64,000 nucleotides of DNA from Fistularia commersonii (Eukaryota > Chordata > Actinopteri > Syngnathiformes > Fistulariidae). This document shows, one piece after another, positions 35,197 to 49,753 of this stretch. The position numbers were made by a program, and so were the translations under genes. Within the stretch, counting starts at the first letter, position 1. Every line of letters begins with the position of its first letter. The notes under the pieces were generated by a model that saw only the letters and a list, made by a program, of their open reading frames with translations, was not told where the DNA came from and ran no database searches. The stretch covers positions 5,986,874 to 6,050,873 of the forward strand of contig JBBMNZ010000001.1 of NCBI GenBank assembly GCA_037954325.1, written 5' to 3'.

Positions 35197-36204
35197 GGGC
35201 GTGAGCGCCGTCCTCAGCCCGCGTTTGTGGTTGAGCTCTGGTCTGTGATAGCTCCTCTGAGTGTGTGCGCATCCTCGCTGATGGCACGGCAATTACACTG
35301 CACCCGAAAGAGGCTCAATTGAAGCTGGTAATAACTGTCCTCCTGTGGTTTCTGCGACAGTGTGCCGGCCGGAACTGTGCACAAAAAAAGCTGAAGGGTG
35401 GTAGGGGGAAGTTCAGTGGAAGTTCACCCCCATCATGCTTCTATTCATCCAGATCATCTTTAGTGTGTGTTGCCTGTTTTGGAGGGAGCTGCTCTGGAGA
35501 CGTCTGCCTCTTCTTGAATGCTGAATGGGGGCTCTGTTGCCGCTCTGTGCCCCAAAAAAAAATCACGTTTGCAAAAAACTTGAGACGATCAAATGCTAAC
35601 AAGCAGTTCAATGTGGCATCGTTGACACAGCAGAGAATGAATGGCATGATATTAGAGACCCAGGATTTAGGATTATTTATACTGTGACATTTCTTTACTT
35701 GGGCAAGAAATTTCACATCATATCGTTAATATTTAAACATGATGTGTGTATTAGGGTGATAAGGATATCTTGAATTCTGCTTTTTTTTTAAGTGAGATGT
35801 CTGAAAACCTCCCGGTACCGCCTAAGTAATGAGACATTTTTGGCAAAATTCATATCATTTGCAGGTGACAGGTCATTGTGTGCGGGTAGCAGCTTGACTC
35901 TTTATCCAGGACTGTGACCCAGGCTGCTGCCGTGCAAGCCGGGCCCTCCTGCCCTGATGGTGAAAGAGCCAGGTGTCCAACATGGTGGAGGGCGTGTGTG
36001 CATGTGTGTGTTTGGGAACAAAGCCGATGCCACACGCAGCCCTGGTTGGTGTTATTGATCCATGGAGCAGGAACGTATTCGAGCCGACAAATCGTGTGCC
36101 ATGTCTGTTAGAGCCTGCAAGACAATAATATGGCCTTGGTTTCTAGCCAGTTTCTGAATTCTGTGGAAGTGACACCATGACACAGTGACAACCCCCCTCC
36201 AACC

Positions 36205-36248
36205 CCCCCCCCCCCCCCACACACACACACTTAAAAAATATTCCAGTG

Positions 36249-36290
<42 letters not shown>

Positions 36291-36300
36291 TGTGTTTGTT
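36205..36300. repeat. poly-C, (CA)n and (TG)n cluster
   Basis: A run of about 17 C passes into (CA)n (36218-36231) and is followed, 23 bp on, by (TG)n (36254-36300). The CA and TG arms are complementary and could pair as a hairpin. Confidence 0.9.
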
Positions 36301-39256
36301 GTGGGTCCTCTCTCCATTTAAACTTACAGAATGAAAACATAAGCGCTTGATGCTGATGCCTGTCAAACAGCGCATCTGCCGTTTTGGCACTGACGCTGAA
36401 AGCAATCTTGGAATAATTCCCATGTGTTCAAATGGCAGACCAGCTTGGCTTTGTTTCAGATATCAAAAATTCAACTCCAAGTCACCTCTATTTCAGTCCC
36501 CATTGTTTTAGTTTGGCTGAGAACCTCAGCGAGGCAGCAATTAAACTTCTACTGTCCACTCCCGACTTGTCAGGAATATGATTGCCTCTGCCACAGTGTA
36601 GGGCGGAGTATAAATCAGCCTTTTGGTGGACTGTCATGTGTACATTCCCATGAATCTAACGAAGCAAACTACGGCAGTTGTACAATTCTGCTTTGCAGCG
36701 CTGCTTTTACACATTTCCAAACCATCGCCCCCAGCTTGATCTATTTCTGCTGTTTCAGTCATGTGATATGAATAGCTACTCAAGCACGGTGTGATAGTAG
36801 TTTCATGGCTCACTAGAGACTTTCAGCGCTGTAACTGTGGTGCCACGGCACCATAGCGGAGCGCAAGTAGACACACTCACAGCGGTGCAGGTCATCGTTG
36901 TCTTCCTGGAGGCTCCACATGGAAGTGATGCAAAAAAATTAAGATAACTTTAGAGGAGCGCCTGAAAAGACTGGTGTCCTTAAAACTGTCGGCACTGCAG
37001 TCTGACATGACTCGGAGCAAACGCTCCTGCAAATGATAGCAGTTTTATGACTGTTAGAGCCTTGTGTCTTGTAAGTGGAACTCTATAAAAACATCTGTAA
37101 AGTACGATCCCTCCAGCTCAGGCGGATTGTGGAGTAAGTTAGTGTGCAGTTTAGGTCAAGTGGGTGTGACCCAGGCAGCCAAGTTTCTGGCATCAAGTGC
37201 TCTTACTTTTGCAGTGATAGCTAAATAAAAGTCAAGTCCATCGATCATGTATGTACCTTCTGCTTCCGCTCCCGGTCCTGAGGCGCCTATGTGAGGCTAC
37301 GTGTTCACAGAGGCAGCTAGTAGCCATCTGTGTATTGGATGCAATATCCTGTAACACTCTGGGCTGTTGGCTTAATGAAATGTTGTTATGCACCTCAGAG
37401 TTGTTGAGTTTCACGCTGCTGGGCTCCATCTTTGTCACACACGCACGCACACTCACTCACACGGGCATGCGCACACGCACGTACAACCTCCTGTTACCCA
37501 CTTAAAACACTCAGCAAACTGTTTAGTTCCTCTTGATGTTGTGAAATGAAAAGTCTGGCCACTTAATTTTTCATCCCTATAATAAGTGAGCAGATTGGCA
37601 GATCTGCGACACACAAACACACCCGAAGGCCTAAATTGGATTGTGAAAAACGACCCTTCTGTGTGGGTCATAGTGATGTGGGAAGTGCTCCCTGCTAATC
37701 TCAATTGTGGAATTGATTAAAGAGGAAACTTTCATGCGGTAAGTCAGGAGCCACAGATCCTGGATCAGCGCGGGCTGCTGATGCTGACGTGGATGACGAA
37801 TCACCTGCAGAAGTGCTTTGCACAGTCTAATAGTTTTATGAAAGTCTGTCTGACCCTTGAAAAAAAAATCGCTAGTGATTTCAGAGACTTTGTGGTTCAT
37901 GCATGAATCTTTTTGATGTCGGAGTAGTTTTGCGCGCTAGATAATTTCATTATAAATTTAATCCAAGCAACAGTTTAGGTAAATACAAATGCTATTAGTC
38001 CCCCCGCCATGTTTTGACCATTATATTGGTAATTGCTTGCTGAATAAAGACTGAGCAGTAATGAGTTTTTATTAGCCAATAGCACTTACTTCTTACCCTT
38101 ATAAATTAATCACCTGATATTTCAGCAATAAAGTTTAAATGCCCAGCTCACAATTCCCACATTTCCTGTAAAGCCTAGCAAACGACTAACCAATATTTCT
38201 GTGAATGTAAAACGAATGGAAAATGAGAAAAAAATTCAAAATGTCCTGGAAAAGCTCAAGTCATCCTGGAACATATTTCTCCTTCTGCTTCTCTTCCCTG
38301 TGAGTGAATACAAACAGGTTAAAAGTTATGTGTGTGCAAGTCTGTTGTAAGGATGTCTTGAATGGGAGACACTGATATACATTACGTGACACTACCAGCC
38401 AGTCAAATTTGCACGCTCTTCTGCACTGCAAGCTGAAACATTCTCCGATATCAGTCGTGTCAGCTTCCAGATAAAAACGGTGAACAGGTCATCTTAATTT
38501 GGCTACATGTCATTTACTCACTCCATTGTCTGACACCAGAAGCATGAAATAAGTGAATGATACGGACATTATTTGGATTTCAGCCTTTTTAAAATGCTGT
38601 AAATGTAAACAGAGAGAAGAAATCAGAGAGTTTAGTGACTTTTCATGCAGTCTTAAGAGAGCTTCTTTCCAGTAAAAGCTGTTACTAACACCTAAGAGCG
38701 ATGCACACATACCACAGGATGAGCGCCATTGGAATGTGAACCACTAGCATGGTAGCATTAAATGAATATGATTATGATTGCAAAACTAGCATTACAACTA
38801 ACAATCTGTAATTTTTTTCTTAATTTCCCAACTTTTAAACAAATCACTGCAATTAAAAGAGCTTGACAGGTTGATTAAACAACATTGGACTTAGAGTAAA
38901 AATGCACTTGGTACCCAATGCACACTGAGATACGAAATATGAGTAAATAAAATAATGCAAGATTATTGGAGCGCAGATCTTTTAAATCAGACCTCAGGGG
39001 GTGGAAGAGGAATAAACAGACGTTATCTGGGTAGATATATATAACTTTAAGAAAAGAGCATTACTGCATATGCGTGGCAGGGCAGGATAACAGTGTTTGA
39101 CAAGATACCTTGTCTGTCATACTGTACCAGCTAAAAGTGTCCTGGAACAGTATTGGAAAGTAAGTTAGAAGAGAGGAAACCCTGCAGCTGTGTAAGGAGT
39201 CAATTTTATGTCAGGTATGGTTTGAAATGAAATTTGGGTCACCATGAAACTCACCT

Positions 39257-39390
39257 GTGGGATGGAGGGGTGCAAGAGGTAGAGCAATCATCTTTTCTGG
39301 TTTGATTCCTGGCTCCTCCTAGTCTGTTGAAGTGTTGATGAGCAAGACACTGAACTCCTAACTGCCTCCCTGGCACTGGTCGACTGCAAA
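39257..39390 (+). mobile_element. Diverged SINE fragment
   Basis: Contains GGTTTGATTCCTGGCTCCTC (B-box-like) and GATGAGCAAGACACTGAACTC, followed by CTGGCACTGGTCGACTGC. All of these match the SINE at 3923-4146. The tail is missing. Confidence 0.7.
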
Positions 39391-40971
39391 AGTCAGAATG
39401 TGGACATTAATATGCAAAAACAATTGATGCTGTTTAGTCACCAAGCTAACCTAGAAGCATCATATCTTCAGCATCAGTAGTCATCAGTATCCGAATAAAA
39501 TGGTCTACATCAGACATCCTGGTGTCGATTTTACAACCTACATACAGCTGGCGATCAAATCGAAACAACATTGCTGTCCGGCTGCGAGTCGTTGAAATGT
39601 GAAATATTGATGAGCTGTGTTTTCACATACTGATACACTTGTGAAAGCCTGATGTTCCTGTCAGGTTCTGCAGAGTTCAGCTCAGAAATTCCAAACCATT
39701 ATTGATTGATTTTTCTCAAAAACAACCCCCCGCCCCCCCAGAAAAGACTGATAATCATGTTGGTTGATATCTGAAGATGATATTCTGTTGCACCAAATGT
39801 CATAGTTTGTGCGGAATACACGGCAACTGATCAGCTGGTTGATATTATACAGTTTATATAGCTACAGTAATTAATTGCTCAAAGCCCTTTCTTTCCAATT
39901 TGAATAGATTATACATGAATCATATCCCAAACATAAAAAATCATTAGAAGGCCTTACCTTTTGGAAAAGGCATAATTTTCTTCAAAATCAGCACATTTTG
40001 GCTTTTACGGTGACCTGCAGCTGATGTCAGTCAGCTAGCCAATGGAAGTGTATTGGTACCAATCACATGGGAATGATCTGCTCCAAGCTGATTATTGGTC
40101 ATTAACGATAATCGGACTGTACTCCATTAGGACCTTTAAACTCTCTGGCTGCATCAGGTATAAGGCCTATAAGGTATAAGCAACTGAAAAATATTGCTGC
40201 TTTTTGCCAAAAATCTGGTAAAGGAACCGGAGGCAGAGAAGAATGGACAGACTCTGTCATTAACACAGTTTGAGCGCGGCGTGGGTTATTTCCACAGAAA
40301 GTGACGTAAACTGTTGTTTCGCCCGGTGTGCTCTATGTCCTCATTGAGGCTACTCACGGACCGAAAAGGGAGTTGTAACTCCCCCCTAGAATATCAAATA
40401 ATTTGCTGTTCTCCTATCATACTAACCCTGACTGTCCAGCACCCTAATTTCTGTGTGTATCCCCTGCCCAACAACGCAGACCCTCCCAACATGTCAGCAC
40501 TGTGCCGTCCCTCATCAGCCTCATGTAAAGAGCAAATTGTTGTGGTGCGGCAGCTAGCCATTAGCTGGCCTGCAAGCAGGCGGGGAACTGAGTGAGGGGA
40601 GGGGGTGGTGGGAATGTTGGGACAGGGTGAGCCTCAGAGGGGGGTTATTGACTGTGGAGGGGCAGCAGCAGCGAGAACAGCGTGTTGCCTTCATCCCGAA
40701 ATGAACATGATGCAGCACTGAGTATCGAGCTCTGAGCTCCTCTTGTTGGACACTGATTGCTCATGGTTGTTGAGAAGCCTGTTTAACCCTCGATGTGAAA
40801 GACAGCTGAGATAGAGGCATATTGACTGGCACTGACTATGGATGGTGGCAGGGGGATGAGGGGGGAGAGCTGTCAGATGAAGGGAAAGAGAGAGAAACAC
40901 TTTCTATCTCTAATAGGATTAATGTGTAAATGTGTTTGTTGGAATTGCTGCCCCTCGAGGCTCCCAAATCC

Positions 40972-40983
40972 GTGTGTGTGTGT

Positions 40984-41020
<37 letters not shown>

Positions 41021-41056
41021 TGTGTGTGTGTGCGTGTGTGTGTGTGCGTGTGTGTG
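40972..41056. repeat. (TG)n microsatellite
   Basis: About 85 bp of TG with a few TC and CG interruptions. Confidence 0.9.
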
Positions 41057-43951
41057 TTCGTGAGCGCGCGCATGTGGGGTGGGGGTGGATGTGAAAGGAG
41101 ACCTACATAAAACCAGCACATTCCATGTTTTTAAATTGAGTACAACTTGGCTGCATGACTGGGGTAATCACTGAATACCATTAATACGTTCCCAAATCAT
41201 ATTGCTAATATGTTCTTGTTTAATATTTCTGTTATTTTTTTAAACCGCCACACATTTGAGTTTGAAAATGACAACTAGGGACAAAGAAAATGTTCACAAT
41301 GTGGAAAATGCCAAGCATATTTGCAGCGTCCGAATAAAAGATTTGGTGGTGGTGGGGGGGATAAGAGTATGGGGTGGAGCTTTAAAGGACAAAAGGGAAG
41401 AGTGGCAACAAAATTATGCATAACATTGGATGTATATTCAGAGGAACTAGAAGTTTTTGGATGAAGATGAATGTCCTCATTTTCTGAAGCTCCGTCCTCT
41501 GACCCTCTTGCTTCCTTGGTAATCTTTAGGCATTTTAATGGTAATTTGCAAATATTATGAGGGTAATTTCAGCCTTTTCTGTTTGTTTCCTGGTTGTTTA
41601 ATACACCTTTTAGTTTCTTGTATGGTCAGCTATCTTTTTTTGGTTATTTTGATATTTTGAACACCTTCTTTTGGAAAAATGTTTTTTTCTTTTAATTTAA
41701 TTTTCAAGCTGATTTTAGTCAAGATGTTGCAGGTTCTTGAAACAATTTTTGGTGATTTTTTTTAATGCTGATTTTTTTTTTCTTGAAATATGTTTATAAG
41801 TATTGATGAATTTTTGGTTGTTAGTTTTGAATTTTTTTTGAACAGTGTTTTAGAATTTCTTTTTTATTTCAGGCTTTTTGTTACTGTTTTCCAGTAATAT
41901 TTGGGCTATTTTGGAGCATATTCTCGGTCATTCCTACTGAATTCTTCATCCAGTTTTAACCCTGACCTCCTTGTAGTCCTGTTCATTTTATTTACCAACT
42001 ATTTTTATCAATACTCTTTTCAATCAGGATAATCTGCCAAGTAAAAAAAAGATAAATAAAAAGAAACAGAGTTGTCAATAACAATGTCTGAATGTTGAAA
42101 GTGAAATTATGAAACACATATCCTAACTGGAAATCATCTCAGAGAAGTGTATATGTTTGTGCTACAGACACGTATATAGCCAGCGTTACTGCATGCTGCT
42201 TTTAACTGATTTGTGTTGCGTAGCGGGGACATTGCTCTCCTTCTTTGGCTTAAAATGAATTACCATAATGGAAACTAATGTCCCCCCCGCCATACTCTAT
42301 CACTGGCAATGGCAGAACCTGCTAATAGTCCAAAAGTCAGTGAGGGGCCTTAAAAGAAACTTTATTGATCACTGGTAAACCGACGCATGACGGCCACCAT
42401 GTGGGTGACTCATGGGTTTCGGCAATGACGACAAAACTACCCACCTCTCACTATTTGACTGGGCCTGTTAACCACGATCAATAAGCTCATTCCTTCTTGA
42501 TTTGTGGATTGTGAAGTACGGCGTCTCATCTCAAAATGGCTTGCATTTGGGAGACAAACCACTTTCTGACCGAGACTGTGGTAAAGACAGTTCTAAGCAG
42601 ACAGGTGCATCTGGCATTGTTACTTCTCACAGTCCTAAGAAGAGAAGGCATTTGATTGGTTGACATCACGGGGACTTGCTTCCTGAACGGAAGGTCTCTC
42701 ACACTTGGTACAGCCTCAAATCATATCAGATGCCACCAGTGTGTATCGGAGTGGACAGGAGGCAGTAGGAATTTGATTCTGCACATCTGAACAACAGCTA
42801 GCAACCCTGATGCCCATCTCTCCTTTTCGTTCATTTTTTTAATAGCAAGGGTATTTTGTATCTGTAGTATCAGCTCTTTCCTGCGTGTGGTACCAGCGTC
42901 CCAGCTGGACGGCTTCGGCCTCGGTGCTGCTACTCACTCGGATCTGCTTTGTCAGCCTGTCCATTCACATCCACTGTGGTTCACTCACCCTGACAACTCC
43001 TCATATTCCAGATGTTATCATTGAAATGGTAAGGCAAGGTAGGTAAGCAAAGTTTTGGGGAGCTTTTTTTTCTGAATCAAGTGTTGTCCCTTTTGCCTTT
43101 TTGACTCTTTCTAGCTTTCAATATTTCAATCATCAATCTGCCAGATAAATTTACCAATGAAGATTTAAGCGAATCCAGAATGGCACAAACATCACAGTTA
43201 ACTGAGTATTAAAGAGGCCATTCATTAATAATTAAATATATATTTCCAGATAGTCTAGTGTGTTCTATTTCTCACTGGTTCTGTATAATACGGTTTTCGT
43301 ACAGTGGCAGGAATCTAGCCTGGTACAGTGATGGCGATGGGTGTTTGCGTGTGTGTGGCGTACGTATGCTGTGAAGTGTACATACATCCGATCCAGGGGG
43401 CCATGATTGATCCTCCACCCGTGGTATTGGAAGCAAAAGTGATACATCGATTGGCCTTTCGTCCTTGTTTGAACACTGCCGGACTCCACTGTTGTCACTG
43501 GACAGATATGGAGGGGATTGACCAGCTCTGGTGGTGGGGTGGTGAATTGTGGCCGGAAGGGTCAAACCGAGGGGAGGATCCGTGTGACCTCAGCTGCGAT
43601 TCACAGCTCAATCAGCTGTTGGTGTGAACGTGTCTCATTTATGGAACTACATCCATGAAGTTCAAAAGTTGATTCGTGAATTTAGACTAAGGGAATCAGT
43701 TCTGTAAACATAGAAGCAGACGCTATTCACTGGACATAGTCACACTTCAACTTGAGCTCTAAACTTAAAGTCCCATTTAAGTTGGCAACATGCTCCTAAG
43801 CAAAGACACACTTTGAAAAACTAAATATTTTTATTTATGTTGTGTACCTAATTTATGCATTTATGCATAATTTATGTACATTTATTTCAGCTCTGTGTGA
43901 AATTCTCTCCTGTGATTTCCCTCTATATCATGGAGGAAAGCTGTGTTTTGC

Positions 43952-43956
<5 letters not shown>

Positions 43957-44001
<45 letters not shown>

Positions 44002-44008
44002 TGCGTGC
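43957..44008. repeat. (TG)n(GTGC)n compound microsatellite
   Basis: A TG run followed by repeated GTGC units. Confidence 0.9.
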
Positions 44009-45171
44009 AGGATAAGCCTTATGTAAGTCACACACTTGATAAGCAAATATACACACAATAATTTGCTTAAATTTCCATATGGTGGTTTTACTTGGACTGC
44101 TGATAGCTAAACATTCTCAGCACACAATGTTAAACCCCTGGGTGTCAGGGTTGGAGTTAAAAGAAATCATCCAGGTTCTAAATCAATGTATAATATCACC
44201 CTTCACGTGCCACTAAATCTCTTGAGACACTTGAACAGGAGTGTTATTTTTACTTTGTTTTTTTTTGGTAATTTCTTGGACATTTAATACATATTATATT
44301 TCTATTTCATGTGACTATATCTTGTGACTTTTGAGGCAGTTTGCATGTATATCTATCGGCAAATTTAGCTTATTTTCAAAATTTAGCTTATTCCTCTTAT
44401 TTTTCAACCGTTCCTTGCACAATCGTCTGCTTACTTTTGCATGAACCTTCTGAAAAGAATGATGCTAAACAGTTTGTAGAGGATTCCACATTCATAATGA
44501 ATGTGATGTTCCAGTTAGATAACGTTAACATGTTTTGATAACATGTCAAGTTATGCTCAGTGCTTAGTTTTTTTTTTTTTTTTTAAACCAGTGAAAATCG
44601 AGAAAGGGGAAGGACTTTGATCATCAGCAGTGACGGAAGAGAAACTGATGGTGCTTGTCATTGACAGCTGAGCTATTTATCTTCCGAAGAGTTAATCACG
44701 ATCAATATTTGAAACAGAAAGTGCATGGCAGAATGGTGTCACATCTGTCACCAAGCCAGCCAGTGTGTTCATCGCACCATGATGCCTAATCACTCTTGAC
44801 CTGATGTCCGCAGAGTAGGAATGTGGAAGCTGTGGTAGCCCAACAACCATAAACGCCAGGGATGAAAAACTGCATAAATCAGATTGTGGACACTCTGAGA
44901 TCAAATGCAGTCCCACGGACACCAGGCCCTTGTGCTGAATGTGTTTTCTATTTAGTGAGTGTCGAAGTGTCAGACGCCATGAATTAATCATGAATCACCA
45001 AAGCCTGCGGTCTGGCAGACGTTCTGGTGACGCCCAGGCCTCCGAGCTGTGCTTTGGTGCGGGCGGTGTGAGGGTGGGGTTGTTAACAAGCGGCAGGCAA
45101 TTTTAATTAGCAATGCTGCTGTTGAAGGTCTAATCAAGCTTATGGAAAGATAGACCTCTCCCGCATTTGCG

Positions 45172-45191
45172 CACACACACACCCACACACA

Positions 45192-45227
<36 letters not shown>
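45172..45227. repeat. (CA)n microsatellite
   Basis: CA dinucleotide run with a few interruptions. Confidence 0.9.
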
Positions 45228-45229
<2 letters not shown>

Positions 45230-48200
45230 TAGAAAGACAGCTTGTGGAAACAACAGAGACAGGAAGCTGGAGAGGGAGGCTTTGATTTTGATTCACACAC
45301 AAGTATTGACCCTATAGGCATATGTGCATTATGTTGTTTCTTCTCTTCCTGCCATGTGAGGAGCAGTTACATGCTGATGGGGCAGCGTGTGAAAGTTTTG
45401 ATCTGTAACTGTCCGTTTTAATCCAGCTGTCGGTTTTGAATTCAGACAGATTAATTTGCGTCAGAGCCTAACGTTTTTGAAAATGATGTAAATTTGTCTG
45501 ATGTAATATTGCAACCAGAATTGAAAGACAGATTGTTGGTAACAAGACATTCAAAACCAACAAAACCGAAAAAGGTTTATAATGTCACTTTGTTTGGACT
45601 TTATTATTCTGGTGTATAGAATTTGTTTCATTTGGGGTTAGATGAGAACATAACTTGAAAAAGAACATGGATACCAGTATGATTGACAGTAGACCTGTTG
45701 ATACCGAGGACAAACCACGTTGCTGTCCAGCTGGGATGGACAACCCAACAAACTGATCAGATGTTTTGCATTGTACAGATATTTTGTAATGTTTCCACAT
45801 AACCAATAGGTTCAATGATAACAGTGTTTGCCAGAGGCCGATATTGGGCGACTAGCAATACTTCAGTCTGCTGGTCCTGGTTTTTGACTTGCCAACTGAT
45901 TTACATTGTTTCCTGTTTTACACAATTTGCAGTGGTGTGTTTGAAATGATGCATTTCAGAGATGCATTTATTTTATGTTGCTGCAGTGATTTTCAAATCG
46001 ATGATCCTTTTAGACCTATTCAAAGATGTGAAGATGTCTGCTGTGGTATTTCCATCTTTGCATGATGTAGATGTAAATTCAGCTGCAGTTCGGTGAAGTT
46101 GAAATCGACAAAGGGTTGTTGAGCAGAATCAAGTGAGAGTGGTATCCATAGAGTCATTAATGTCACCATCATCGCTATTTCTCTGGTATTTGCCCCGCGT
46201 TGCTGCAGGGTTCACACTGGTAATCCATGACGTGGAAATCATAAGGTTCTGAATGGATCGGAGTACAACATCCTCCCCAGCCTCAGAACTTCTTCAGGCT
46301 GTGTTACGTTACAACAAATAGTGCGAGAGATATAGAAGGTGTTTTCAGCATAAGGTGCTAAAACCCTGCACTGAAGGTATCGGCAAGCAAAGCAGCAGCT
46401 GCAGCCAAACGTGAGACTCCACCCACGCCATTATTTTCGTCAAGACAGGAGAGCAGCCGTGGGGATAAAAGGACAACAGGGATCCTAGCAACCACACGGG
46501 AGGAGCAGCTCTCTGAGGACCAGGAGAAACAGCTGAGAATGTCCCCGCCGCAGGGACAAATACGCTACCAGTCTCACAGAGCAGCCACACCATCGGCATC
46601 TGTGGGGAGGCAACCTTCTTCCAAGACAAAGACGCAAAAAAAACAAAAAAAAAAACAATAACTATCATGTAAACAGGAGAATAGATCCTTGCACAACAGG
46701 CCATGAACAATATAATCACACACTTGTCAAATCAAAGACAGCTGTGCAGCTTGTGCACCGTGGAGCGTGCCGTGCATCGTGTTACATGAATGTCATTATC
46801 ACAGTCCCTCATCAACAGCACAACGAAACACTCTCTAATTCTATGGGATACGCTAAACAATAGCTGCTTCACACCATACCCATACTTTCATGGGGAAAAA
46901 ATAGCTATAAAATAGCTATAGCTAAGAAATCTTTTGCTTTGTTTTCCTTGTTAGCTGACTTTACCAAAGTAAACACTCTAAAACCCTACAACAACACTCA
47001 AAGATCCAGAATGTATGCATACCTTCCACGAGACCAAGAAGATGCTAACACAGCTGCTACAGTTCACAGGACTGAGCTAGATTCTTGTGTTAGCATCATC
47101 TCTGTGGTCAGATTACTGTCATGCAAGTACCAAAAATGTTCTCAATCTGTTTTTTTTTTTGTTTTCTGTGGCACAAAGGAACAAAGGCTCCATCCACAAT
47201 GGTGTTAATAGTTTGTGCAAGAACCGTAGTGTGTCTTTGTCTTGCAACGAATACCCAGGAGGATGATTTGCATTCTCTGAAATGCATCTTCTTTGATAAA
47301 TCCCACTAGTAAAAAAATCCAATAGAAAACATAAATACAAACATTGTTCTTTTTGCTTTTCGGTTTCAGCCAACACAAACACACACACACACTCCTGCAA
47401 AATCCACCTCAAACCTCCCGGTGCCTAACATCTTATACTGCCTTATACCTCATATATCTAGTTATCTACGCATGTCCCACCTCGTAAACTACAGTTGGAA
47501 CATAAAACAGGCAGCAGAGCAGTTTAATGCTCAAGGCCTCCCAGGTTCTTTTTTTTTTCCTAAAGGAGAGCCCCTGGGTTACGGATGGTCGGTTCCTTTG
47601 TGAGTGAACCGGGAGGGATGGGGAGGAGGTGCAACGCTGATCCCAGCTCAGTCATTATCGTGTGCACTTTGGGGCTGTGTGGTCTGCACCCATTGCTATC
47701 TGAGCAGAACTGTCCAAACCAAAAAGGTTCCCCATGTGCTGTGAGCCCAACTTTCACTTTAGGTTTTAAGACATGTCGTCTCAATAGAATAGAATGCTTT
47801 GGTAGGAACATGAAAAAATATGGTGTGTCAGGAATCCGAAGGAACAGTGGGAATTACAATTTGATTTACAGAAATACAGTCTCCAGATTTAACAGGAATT
47901 AAAAAAGATATCAACATATCATCAAACTTTAAATATACCTTTACTTCACACTTTGTTTTATTTTCCAATGTTTTTTAAGCACTTTCTAAAGCTGTTTATC
48001 ATTTTCAATGCGACTTCTTGCTGCTTTTTAATGTAATTTATTGGTCTTTTCCCGGTCGGCTTTGAAGTGAATTTACTGACGATGAAAGTGATTGGCCAGC
48101 TGGCAAAAAGTACTCGCTTGAGATTTTCGATATAAAAAAAGTCTCCAAATGGAGAGGGAAACGTCGGATATTTAAATAGTCAATTTCTGCGAAAACACCT

Positions 48201-49707
48201 GCCAAAACACAATATTTGCTGTGATTCAACATGCAGCCCAAATCTTTAATAGATTCGTTAGTTGCACCACCAAAGCTGTGTGTTTCGTCCTGCGTGTGTG
48301 TCTTTCTGAAAACTCAATTTGAGCGTTGGTGATTCAAGGGTGCATCTTCTCGGACCTCCAGGGCTCCTCCTTCTCCCTGTCAGCCAGCCAAGGATGTCTT
48401 TCTGTTGATTGCTGTGATTGGCCCACAGGGTGTGGGCAGAAGGGGCTGCAGGAGTCTAACGCACACACATAGTGAGTTCCACGCACTATTCAAGCTATAC
48501 AAAGCCACTTAAATTCAACCCCCACAATCAATAGTGTGGGCGGGACGAGCAGCTCATTGCGGCCTCTTGGCACTGCGCTGCTGTAATAAACTCCAAACGC
48601 TGTGCTGATGAGCTGCTGCTGATTTGTGATGAAGGTCCATTGTTTGTTGGAGCATCACTTCAGAGCTTAACACAAAATGGACCCCTGATCCACCATGCCC
48701 CCCCCCCATCATTTGCATCAACATGAATAAATGACTGCACTGAAAATGAGAAACTTCAAAGTGGAGATTAGGCCGGTGAAGATGAGCGGACATCACCGTT
48801 GCTTGATTCTTGCTACTTTATTTTTTCCAGTTTCTTGAATTTTCAAGCTGATAATGGATGGCTACAGCTCTGCATCCTCCAGAGTGCCGAACCAAAAAGA
48901 GTTTTGAGGTTACTGATGTTTTGCCTTCAGGACTGAAACAGGTGGCGGTTAAGCACTCAAGGTCACAGGTCCTGAATTACTTCACAGCAGTTCGACTGCA
49001 TTCCCATAAGTCTGCAGACAGGTCCGCTAGCCCTCAGCTCTGAATGACAGGTTCGATGCAGTATTGTTCTCTCTGTGTCGCCCACGGGAGAGCTGGAGGT
49101 AGCTGGAAATACTTATTTTGAAGTGTGTTGCAGCTGTGTTGATGCATTTTTTTTTTTTTTGACGAACAACAGTCATTGTTAGCTGAGAAAAGAGTTAAAG
49201 TAGCAGTTTGATGTGACTGCCTGACAGAAATGATGCCTGTTCTTTTTCCAAGCACGACTCGCATGAACTGCACATAAAGTCTGCAGCTCATTTATTATTC
49301 CAGACATCCCCAGTCACAGGGAACCACTGACCTCGTCCTCTTGGACCCGTAAGTCTGTGAGTTTATTTCTGCCGGTTGCTTCGGATCAGATTCTCCAGGC
49401 AGCATGGCAAACACTTACTAGACTGCCACTGTTCAGTCAATAAACTGCTAATGCAGGATTGTTTACATGCTGTGGCTGTAATGGCCTTCAGGCTAATTTC
49501 TCATGTCCATTCATGCATAACATAAGGGTGCGTGCGTGTGTACGTGCATGTGTTTGACTGTTGGTGGTATTTCATTCCTGAGACACGCTATACGTGTGTA
49601 ATACTGGTGGGTCACAGAATTGCCAAGACCATGGTTGCTAGGAAACCATCTCCCCACGCTTTGTGTACAAGGGCCGTCAGCATAAGCGACTGCTGTCATA
49701 GGTTCTT

Positions 49708-49710
<3 letters not shown>

Positions 49711-49748
<38 letters not shown>

Positions 49749-49753
49749 TGTGA
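49711..49753. repeat. (TG)n microsatellite
   Basis: TG run with one TATG interruption. Confidence 0.9.

Noticed and set aside
46345..46719. 124-codon minus-strand frame
   Set aside because: Starts over an A-rich tract, with no domain and no conserved splice context; likely chance.
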